From the NCBI GenBank assembly GCA_013398615.1, contig VZSR01002420.1:1506242-1570241 (forward strand): DNA of 64,000 bases. The letters are read 5' to 3'. A program made the translations under genes and the position numbers. A model generated the notes under the pieces. It was not told where the DNA came from. It worked only from the letters and a program-made list of their open reading frames with translations, and ran no database searches. Source of the DNA: Brachypodius melanocephalos. Taxonomy: Eukaryota; Chordata; Aves; Passeriformes; Pycnonotidae. Positions 51,492 to 61,400 of this stretch are shown piece by piece. The first letter of the stretch is position 1; each line of letters opens with the position of its first letter.

Positions 51492-53546
51492 AGGTAAAAT
51501 ATTATCTTTCAGATTGTTGTGCTTGTGATTCTTTATACCTGTCTGTAAGACCAAAAAACAAATCCAAACCACCGGTTTTGTCAGACAATTGCTTTCACCT
51601 CAAATAAGGACAGTTTTGCCAGCAAAGATGCCCAAGTCCATCACAACTTTTATGACTGGACTGCAGTGATGGAGAAGACTTCAGATCTGGCCTCCACAGT
51701 AAGGCTGAAGGTGGCTGTAATCTACATTGACTCAAGCAGGCCTGACTCCAACCTCAGGGATCTCTAACTGAGCATTACTCATAGTCACAATATTACCAAA
51801 TAATTAACACTACAATCATGCTACATGATTGTACAAGGCAGTATGTTTTAAGCAGATGCAGGCTCAGTTAATGAAATGAAAGCATTAATGTTGGGAGGGG
51901 AGCAGAAAAGAGCACAAGGGCCTCAGAAAGCCATCACTTGGAGAACACACAGAGACAGTGAAAACGTCCCTGATTTTGTCCAACATCCTACCTGTGACTA
52001 CCTGCAGAAATCACCATGCCAAAAAGGAAGGGATCGATCCTCAAACTTCAAACAACATTTTTTGCCAGTAAGGCAAGAAAGTGCAGAGAACAATTATCAC
52101 CACAACAGGGAACAACAGGGATGTCCTTTACAAAGGAGGGGACAACAACAGGTCTTTGCCAGGGAGTTGTAAGCTTCTAGGTGATGTACACTTCTGTGCA
52201 TGTTGTCAACAGCTGAAAACAAACAAAAACCCCACACTTTCTTTCCATGCTGTGTTCCCACCCTATCTATTCATCCTCTGCTTAGGTTGGCCATCTGTGC
52301 CCTCTAGTCAACATGGAACAGCAAGTCCTGAAAGACAGTCATAAACACTGAGCTTACTTGATAAGGATTAGCATGATACACTGAGGATGCCTGGAAATAG
52401 TGCACTGATCTACAGTAGGAGTGTTAAGGAATGAGCCTTCAGACTATAGGGGGATGATTTAAGACCTAGTAACAACCTAAATCATAGCAAGATCTGATGT
52501 TGTGACCAGAGGAACCTGAATAATTTACACAGAAGGGAACAGTTTCTTGAGTGTAAGGAAGGCCATACTCTTGTCCAGTAAGGTCAGATTCTGCAATAGC
52601 ATGCATGAAACCTGAACAGGCATTTCTGTCCCCCCTCACAGCAGTCTGATACCCTATTACACACATTCCTCTAAATCAGACAAAATGGTAACTATAATAA
52701 AACATTTCACTAATATTATAAAATTTAACTGCATTAACAAGGCAAATGTTTTCACTTCAGCCTATTAATCAAAGGGCTAAGAGGACAGGTACCATTTTAA
52801 CTTCCTCAAGAGTATTCTACAGCTTGCAAGACTCAGCACTTTGTGTTGCAAACCACAACAGTACTTCAGCTAAGCAGACAATCAGTTTCTTCACATCTTT
52901 CCATTTTTCTCTATCAACACAGATGTGGCTTCCTTCAGAAGGTCATCTTCAGCATGAGCCCAAAACTTAGGCTGAGTTAAAAACACACTTTAAACTTGAA
53001 AACAAAATATTACAGTATAATCTGTCATTCATTTTGGTTTGGATGATTCACTGCTGAAATGCCCACAGTTAAAAGCTACAGCAAGAAAAATGTTAAAACT
53101 GCAGGCCTGTCTGTAGAAAGCAATGAAGACATGCTTGCTAGAGCTGGCCAAGTTGGTTTACACACTTAGAGTGAGACATTAGCATGCAGGGTTATTAGCT
53201 GGCATTCTGGGAGTAACACTGACAGGATTGTGTGGTGTCACATCCCAACCAACATCCCTGTTTCTGGTGGTTCCAGGTCTGGAACTGCATCAGTCACAGA
53301 CAGCTTGTGCTGCACCCAACTGACATAACCCAAGGCAGTTTCCACATTGCATAAAATACAAAGGCAAGCAATGGAATAAAAGTGATTTCTTTCTTTTTAT
53401 GGCCTCTTTACTTAAGTATAGGCATCATTTGTAGTACAACTAGGGAAATTTTCTTATTGCTAATGCAAATGAAATAACTTTGTTACACTATCAGTTTTTT
53501 GACTGATGATTTGAGCATTTTGATTGTCAGTAAAGATTTCCCTTAC

Positions 53547-53719
53547 CTTCATGTGTGACTTGAGATTGTCCTTGCGTGCACAGCGGAAAGGACAGAGTGG
53601 GCACTGATGGCTCTTCAGACCTGTGTGAATCACCATGTGCCGTTTCCAGTAGCTCTTCCTCTTGATAACCAAACCACAGATGGGACACTGGAAAGGTTTT
53701 CCCCCCTCTTCTTCTGAGG
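53547..53719 (-). CDS. ZNF827: ZNF827 exon 3: zinc fingers 1 and 2
   Basis: This 173-nt exon lies between acceptor GCTAAG (53720-53725) and donor ATGAAG/GTAAGG. The first codon is G/CC (Ala) shared with exon 2; it leaves in phase 0. The peptide starts ASEEEGGKPFQC. Finger 1 is C-x2-C-x12-H-x3-H (CPIC ... RHMVIH), followed by the linker TGLKSH. Finger 2 starts CPLCPFRC and ends KSHMK, so its final histidine is supplied by exon 4 (VH). The sequence is essentially identical to the human segment as I recall it. These fingers presumably bind DNA or protein, but the target is not evident from the sequence. The open frame runs on into the intron at both ends; the splice sites and homology define the limits. 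Confidence 0.97.
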
Positions 53720-56700
53720 CTTAGCAGGAAGAAAAAGAGAGGATCCTTTACAGCCACTTGTCAAATACTTTCCCCTTGTAAACATACTCAAGATATCATT
53801 TCTCAGTGCTAGAGTTTCATCTGTAAAGAGACATCAGTTAAACAACAACAGGTACCAGAAGTTTCCATTCCCCCCTGCATATACCTTTTCCCTTGGATCT
53901 AGTTATTAACTCTCTGAGAAAGGTCACCATAATTTATAAAGGTTAATGCCCCAACTTCCTTTCACTAATCACTAGAGGATGCTACTCTCTCTCACCTGGG
54001 TCCTAATGTTCCTTATAATGTAACTGCACTGAGATGAATGCCTCTCATAATCATCACTTTTCAGCTTCATTTCCTATCAAAGGCTGGTTGTAGCAGAGTA
54101 TGGAAACCATGCATAACTGTTAAAAAATGATCCATTTCCACTTCTGATGGTTAGCCAGCAGGGAAGCAGGATATAAAGCACAGAAGAATCCACAACTTAA
54201 CTGAAAAGCATGCTGGTATTACATGGCAGATATATTTAACACCAGAACTGAAAGAGTTTGGAAGTCCTGCTGCTGAAATTGTTTAGTTATGGCTCAAGCA
54301 GATACTGCTGCAGCATCAGCCCTCAAAGGTCTTCAGGTCATAGGTTTCCTTCTGCTCTGCTAATTGCCAGGGCTTTAAACCTACTGCCTTCCTAAATGTC
54401 TACACTCTGCTTTGCTGCCCAATTCACCTAAAAAAGGGATTTGGTGGCATTGATCAGGAAAATATGGTTAGACTTCCAAGTGCGGAACCATCACAAGGTT
54501 GAAGGAGAGAGAAGTTCCTTGCTGCTGACTTTGCACAACTAATGCTGCATCCATCCAACCTCTCACAGCAATTTCCCCTCATTATTATAAAGAAACGCCT
54601 ACTATTATGGTGGAACTGGATGTCCTTTTCCTCACTGTAAAAGACAAGACTGTTTTCAAATATCCAGAGCTCAGCAATGTGCATCTCGCTATTCAAAAAT
54701 TCTCTCAGACTATTTAATCTCTTTACCATCACCGGTAAGAATATAGCAAATATCAAATTCCCTTGATAAGGAACTAAGTGATAAAAACCTCCAGAAAGAT
54801 CTGTCACAACCCAAAATACAATTCCTGCTATTAAGTAGGAAACAAAACCACTGTAATTCAACTGATTAGGCAGTCATTATGCAAGTACAGAAAGGGACAC
54901 AATGTCAAAGCATGCACTGCTGCAAGTTCAGAAATTCTCCTTGTAAAATATTCTATCACACTTAAAATATCAAATTGTTCCCCTCTCTGCATCGCTAAAG
55001 AGTATTCCAGAATCAAAGTCATAACTGCTTGTGTTTGTTTTAAAATATTTTTTTTCTTTTTCTTCACAAAAGGCAGGAGAGAGACAAACCACAGAAAAAA
55101 TACATTGGTAGCTCTTTTATCTATCATGTCTTTTCCTTCTATCACATCTTTTCTTCAGCCTCTGGTTATCATCCAGAAGAGAAATGTGTAATGAGACATT
55201 ACCTGGTTTTGACTCCCTTAAAAAAAATCTGCAATCAAGATGAATCAACTGTGATTTAACACATTACAAAATATGCAAACAAATGGGATGAATGCCTATT
55301 TTATATCACTATGTTACTCCAGTGAGGAAAGAATCAGCCAGTGCCTGCCAAAGAAGTTTTGGGTACTAAATTACAAGCATCACAGGCATTAAGTTACACC
55401 AAATAAGTATTCAGTCAGTAAAAGAAGGGTCTGTCACCCACACTCTTTCAAAACAATCAGAACTTAACACATATTCCAGGCTTCTTTTTCAGCTTCATCC
55501 CAAAAGTGTGAGCAGTTCATAAAACTGGCAATATTAACAGATCGATAGAAAAGTTAGTCTCCTCTATACCAATTTACTATAATAAAAATGCAAGCAATGA
55601 TTAGGTTGACCAAACCTGACATGCCATTTCAGAGGCAACTACACTCTGATAAGCCATGACTCCAGCTTCTTGCCTGAAATAATCCTGAGCAAATAGCTCA
55701 GCGTGGTGGACAAAAGAGCAGCAGGCATACTCTTGTTATTAACTTACTCCTCTTTAAATAGCCTCCATCTTTGCTGCTCCTTACTTACATCTAATTAATC
55801 TCACTGAGTATTGATCTCATAACCAAAGTTACATGTTGCTGGTGGGGAAGTGAATCAGATTCATAACAGCAAAGCAAACTCATCAGTGCATTAAAAGTTC
55901 AAAGTATGAGAGCAGGGAAAAAGACCTCTCAAGTTATACCTACTGGGAAAAGATACTTCTCTCTGGGAACAAGACAAAAAAACTCTCAAGGAACAACCAG
56001 ACAGACACAAAAAGATAAAGCATTATATAATTATATACTTAAAAAAAAATCTTTTAGTGCCATAAGGTTCTCTGAGCAAAAGGAATCAGGAATGTGTAAC
56101 ATTTATTTTCATGGCAAATATACACATTCAGCTTTTAGCTTGTGTTATTCCAAGAAGGACTTCATCTAAACTAATGACAACCTTAGGCCAAGCCCATGCC
56201 AAAAATAGTTTGCCACTTTAATTGCTTTGGCAAAACACAGCAGTTAAGCATTTGTAGAACACGTGTAACACAGAGCAAAAACTGGTGCTGCCTATAACTC
56301 AGTGCATCCCTCTCCCTCCTCTTCCAAGGGAGGGATGAGCATTGCTGTCCATCCAATAGCTATGAGTGTTGACCAAGAGCTGCACAGGGACAGACCAGGC
56401 CTCAGGATAAGCCTAAACAAAGAGGTTAGGGCAGAAAAGCAGCAGGGCAATTACAAAACATCCCTGTCAGGCTTTGTATCTATACACTGGCTTGCTACAC
56501 CTGTGCAGCCAGGCTAGTATTCCTGATAAAACTCAGCCTCATAAAGCTGGAATGCACTAAACCACTTTGTGCATCTTGTGAAGACACCTGCCATGCTTCC
56601 TTTTCCTCTACGGCAGAACGCTGACGACACCTGAGGGCGTACGTTCCACCAGAAATTTGAATCTGTGATGTGAACTTTTTATAGAAAGAGATGAAAGAAA

Positions 56701-57436
56701 TTATTTTTCCTTATTTTGAAGATGGATCATTTAAATTCCCCTGCATGGCTTGCCAGTTCTTTAAAGCTTTTGTTACCCAGACAGTTTCTTCTTCTTCCCT
56801 ATAACCCTGATTCCTCGACTGTCAACAGCTGGAACTGATGGAGGAAAGTCAGATGTGTAAAATGGTTTTTGTTGAGCAAATTAGAGAAATGCAGTTTAGT
56901 TGGTTTTTTTCTTTTGTGAACAACAAAGGATCGTAAAAAAATTTTAATGAAAAGTGGCAACACAATAATATACTCTGGTAAATTAGGACAGGGTAGTAAG
57001 CGATTACACAAAAGTCCATTTGTGACAGAGACAGCAGGAGGGAGAATTCTCCCTTGTCCAATATTTCAAAAGCACTAGTTTTGTACATGCTCACTGATAC
57101 TGTGAGCTCCCTCACAGGGATTCTTTGATCTTCTCCATTAAATATTTTTGTGGACACATTCTAAACTTGGTAAGGGAGGAAAATACTATTGTATGGAACA
57201 AAAGGGGGGAAAAAGTATCAAACTGTACACTCATACCTTTAAAATAGGGAAACATTTATGACAGCTTGGTCTCAAAGTGGTACTTCAAAAAGCTTTTCTA
57301 TTGTTCACCTAAAGTATACCTTTCTTATTTTCATGAGACATGGAATCAAACCAAATCCAGACCCACTGAAGAGATGTTATATAAGTCTATAGCAAAACAA
57401 ATACATTCTACTTAGTGATTCAGATTGTATCCATAC
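53720..57436 (-). other. ZNF827 intron 2
   Basis: A 3.7-kb intron bounded by GTATGG and GCTAAG. No transposon was recognised. A tight CpG cluster lies at 56610-56655. A 135-codon minus-strand frame at 54454-54861 has hydrophobic, low-complexity-free composition but no recognisable family or splice context and is treated as chance. Confidence 0.85.
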
Positions 57437-58447
57437 CTGTACTAGTGGGTTTGGATGCTCTTCCCTTCGGGACTGGTAGTAACAGTAATTCCAAAGATTG
57501 TGGTGGAGTTGCTTTCTCTTGTTTCATCTCTGAAAGCTGCAGGGGATCCTCAGGAATCAGTGATTTCTTCTTCTCAGCTAGGAGAGTGCCTGCAGCCCTT
57601 GCAGCAACCTCCTTGAGAAGAGCAGCTGAAGAGGTCATGGAAGCCAGGGAAAGGAAAGAGCTGGCTGGAGGCGGGTGCTCCTGCCCAGGAGTCATGCTTC
57701 TTTCACTCACTTTCTTAGATAAAGCTGCTAACGTGGAGCTGGCTGACTGAGAGCTAAAAGGCGAGGAAAAGGATTCGAATCTTATCGTGTCCTCAGTCCT
57801 GGAAAAAGATTTGTCCTGCAGAACAGCATTGGCTGCGGCTTTCAGCTTCAGGATAGCTGAATCAGGGGACAAACCACAGGTGGTGGTTGAGTTTGGCAGC
57901 CACTTACCTTGATTCCATATAAAGTGACTGCCTGCATTGTATTGGTCACTTTGTTCCTGTTTCTCAGCAAGCTTTCTGGCAAGCACACTTAGCTGCTGGG
58001 CATGGTGAGCAGGTGGAGAGAAGGAGATGTTTGAGCCAAGATTTACGGGGGACTCAACTCTGCCATTGACTGTAACAGCAGCATCCAGCTTGAGGGAGCC
58101 AGCCTCCAGGAGCCGCCTCAGGTTACTGCTCAGTGGCTTGTTTGGACCAGGAGGTTCCTCTTCGCCCAGAGAGGACGCCTCTGGAGAAAGGTGCTCCTTG
58201 CTCTGCAGTGTGTCCCTTAGCGCCTCATTTTCAATGGATCCCAGCTCTGCTGTGTTGCTGCTCGGCGTTGCACTTCCCAAAGAGGTATCAGGGGAGGTGG
58301 ACTGCTCTTGAATTCTGTCCTCAAGAGACAACTTAAAGTTCTCCTGGACTTCTCCATACGATGCTTCTGAAGGAGTTTCTGAAGAATTCCCAAACCAGCG
58401 TTCTTCTTCACTGAGCTCACCTTCCACTTCTTCCTGTCTGGTACCAT
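57437..58447 (-). CDS. ZNF827: ZNF827 exon 2: long N-terminal region
   Basis: This 1011-nt exon runs from acceptor CACACAG (58448-58454) to donor ACAG/GTATGG. It enters in phase 1 (first codon completed as xAT, His if exon 1 ends in C as expected) and leaves in phase 1, giving about 336 codons. The protein starts GTRQEEVEGELSEEERW and continues through SSETPSEASYGEVQEN, SLEDRIQEQSTSPDTSLGS, NKPLSSNLRRLLEAGSLKLD, QQLSVLARKLAEKQEQ, SPDSAILKLKAAANAVLQ, LAALSKKVSERS and ALLKEVAARAAGTLLAEK to SLELLLLPVPKGRASKP. These segments match human ZNF827 closely. It contains no zinc finger; it is Ser-, Leu- and Ala-rich with several short predicted amphipathic helices. The long proline run I recall before SLELLLL in the human protein is absent here, leaving only a Pro-Pro. 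The NuRD-binding basic motif is in exon 1, outside the window. Confidence 0.96.
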
Positions 58448-61400
58448 CTGTGTGGAACCATGAACAACAGCATTATTCCCAAATCTGTGTAAAGCAGTTT
58501 CTTAGCATGAAGCATGCCTGACCTCTGCATGACCCTCCTGAATAGTCCCCTAGCACACCCCCCTAAAGTGCACTGGCTTGGAATCAGCCTGGATTCAGTG
58601 ACCAGAAAAAAAAGCTTTTCAAAATGAATAAATCTTTCTTAGAAGTCAAAATGATGACAAAGCTGTCATCTTTCAGTCTGCATAACTAAAGCAGCTAAAA
58701 CTGCAACAATATATATAAACATAATCTATATTCATATACTGCAAACAATTCTTTATTAGCATAGTCTGTACAGCCTGAAAATGTTATGAACTGTCTGGTA
58801 TAAGGCAGGGATTTAACAAATCAGAAATTATTGGGTACTTGTGTATTTGTACAGCCAGCACAGGTGTGCCTTCAAAGGCAGAGCAGGTGTGTAGCTACTC
58901 AAATCTCGGATCAATCCTGCAGTGACCCCTATCTAAAATAAAATAAAATAAATGTGTACTGATAATTCACAATTCATTCCTGAATAGCTGCAATGACTAA
59001 CACATGAATGCAGGCTAAAGCGCTCACCTCTCCAACTAGTTGGGAAAAGGAGTATCATAACACACAGTGTAGTCTTATACAGACTCTAGTTGTTCTTTAT
59101 TGTCAGGGTTTAACGAAGTTTTAAAGATCATCCTAAACTGAACTCAGTTTAGCTGAAAAGGGAAAAAAGGAAAAGTGCTGTTTTCACTGCAGTTAAGTTA
59201 CATTTTCTCCTCTCGGGTAACTGCAAAACACCTGAGTCTCTCCTGAGACCTGCCAGTGTTTAAAGTACTGTGACCCTGGATTGCTCCTCTTCCTGACAGG
59301 TATTCCAAGTCATACAGATGTGACCAAGACTTCTTTTTTTTTTGGCAGATCTTCCTGCCCAATCAGAACATGGTAAAGAACAACAGCAATGCTAGAATTA
59401 AATTCGTATTATCTCCTCTTGCCGGATACATCTCACATTTCTTGCGTTTAGACACAATGTCCCAAGCCGCACAAGCGTCTTTGTAATCACACCACAGCAT
59501 GACAGAAGTATTTAATATAACCCTCCACTGACATTCTGGAATTAAGCCTGCATGATATGCATTGTGTTTATGATCACGTATTATTCCCAGATTCCCAATT
59601 TAATTCCAGCAAATTACAAATCTTGGAGAGAAGTTAATGAATAAAAATTTAAATTTCTATTATTGCTTTGATCCAAAGAATTTAAGGAGAAAAACCTCAG
59701 ACAAATGTATCAGGAGTACAGAGATACAAATGTACACTCTGAAAGCAAAGTTTGGGGAATTTTATGTTATACAGAATATGAGGCACAGTCTCTCACAGAA
59801 AGTTTCTTTTACTCAAAATCCTCTGGAAAAAGTCACCAATATTTTAGAAGCTGGCAATAAACTCAGTTACCTTAGGTTTGTAATTCAAGCAGAAAAGGGT
59901 TAGCATATTCCCTTTTCAAAACAAACAAAAGCCAAACAAACATCCAAGCTCTTAGCTAGAATTATTTTGATATTGTCCAAGTTAACAACACAGGCTCAGC
60001 AATAATGAGTGCATAAAGGCCAGTACCATGCACATTCAAATAAAGAGATAGATGCTAATCAGTTGAACCAGTGCTTATGCAGGTTAAAGGAGAACTGAAT
60101 GTATTCCCTTTTCACCCTGTGAACATTAAAAAAGTAACTTGAGCATGTCTGTACAGCTGGGTGCACTCACATGAGAGATCCATTCACTCACCCCAGATGC
60201 TAACAAGTTCTGGACTGGAAGCCAAAAAAGCATCTTACTGGCACTTTGTCTGAACTGATACATCAAGTGCAGGGCACATCCTCTGGGACACAGCCTGGAG
60301 CTGATACCACTACACAGCTCTGGAGGTAGAGCTAGCCTGCTTCCTACCATTTACATCTGTCTGTTGAAACAATCTCTCCTCTCCCCTGCAAACCCCACGC
60401 TCTTTCAGTTTTAGAGGAATCTACAGCTTACTAAACCCCCAAACCTCTCTGTTCCTTGCCATGTACCTCAACTTTTTTCATTTTCCAGACACACACATTC
60501 CCCATTGGTTTTGCCTATACAAAAGGGCAGCCACCACCACGTTATCGACAGGGAGCAGCAGGAGAGCAGGATTCTCCATTTAAAGGCTTGCTCCCAAGCC
60601 CAGGATTTTCCTCCTCTTTAGGTAACACACTGAGAGCTCCCTCTCCTGTTGCTAATCTACCTGTGACCACTCCAAGCCTCTCAAAGCTCCGTGCAGTTTC
60701 TATAATAAAGGGCAAATTTCCTCTCCAGTCACACTATCCCAAAAGTCAGCAGGATACTCTCTTTTCCACCTATGCAGTTTTTTTCTGTAGCTAGAAATCA
60801 GACCTCTAACTGCTGCCACTGTTCTAATTTTCCTCTTCTCAGTAATTCCCAGTTGCTGCAGCATCAAGCCCACTGTATTTGAAGGCTGTAAGGTTAATGC
60901 TGAAAAAGCCAGCATCAGTGTCTTATCAAGAGCTCAGTCAAGCCTCCCTTTAAACACCAGTGAATTGGTTTAGAAGCAGAACAGTGAAGCCTGGCAATTT
61001 CATTTCTAAGCAAAGTTACCTTTCAAGGCCTTCAGGGCAGAATTTTAATTCACATTAACTTGTGAGCTTGTGAGTTTGAACAAGCTTGAGAACTCCAGGA
61101 GAAATCAACACAATCCAACAACTTCTTTATGATTTCAAATTATACAAAATCTTCCCTCAGAACCCAGGGGGTTCATGGGTCACCCAGACCAGGTTTGTCT
61201 GAAACAGGAGCCAACCTCCATATGTCTGTCAAGAAATTTCAGCTGTATTCCACATCTGTGCCAGAAATCTGCATGACATGTTTTTTCCTTCTCTCACAAC
61301 ACAGTTATGGAGCTCTTCTCGTCATGATTCAAGAGTCTAGACCTGTCAATACTGCTTCTTCCTGATTTCCAGAGTGATTCTGAAACAAGAGTTGCCCTCT

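Larger units (their letters stand above)
43788..53546 (-). other. ZNF827 intron 3
   Basis: A 9.8-kb intron holding the assembly gap (51392-51491), a diverged CR1/L3-like remnant around 47640-48360, and a short possible CR1 tail at 48961-48975. The remaining sequence, including the 45060-45350 and 49700-50900 stretches, shows nothing I recognise. Confidence 0.85.
1..58447 (-). other. ZNF827: ZNF827 gene body (partial; exons 2-8 with introns)
   Basis: Seven minus-strand exons translate to a protein that follows human ZNF827 in order, as I recall that sequence. Exon boundaries are consistent throughout: every junction uses AG/GT and the phases chain as 1,1,0,1,1,1,2,1. ZNF827 is a nuclear C2H2 zinc-finger protein. 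In mammals it is reported to recruit the NuRD/HDAC complex through a short N-terminal basic motif encoded by exon 1, to act at telomeres in ALT cells, and to influence epithelial splicing. Exon 1 is not found up to 64000, and no 3' finger exon is found down to position 1, so both ends are missing. No promoter, UTR or poly(A) site of this gene is visible. The orthology call is strong; function in this species is inferred. Confidence 0.95.

Noticed and set aside
51309..51572. 87-codon minus frame with unknown residues
   Set aside because: It spans the 100-N assembly gap.
54454..54861. 135-codon minus-strand frame in intron 2
   Set aside because: No family, no splice sites that fit ZNF827, and codon content that looks random; kept only as a note.
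57415..57750. 111-codon plus-strand frame over exon 2
   Set aside because: It is the antisense shadow of the conserved ZNF827 coding exon.
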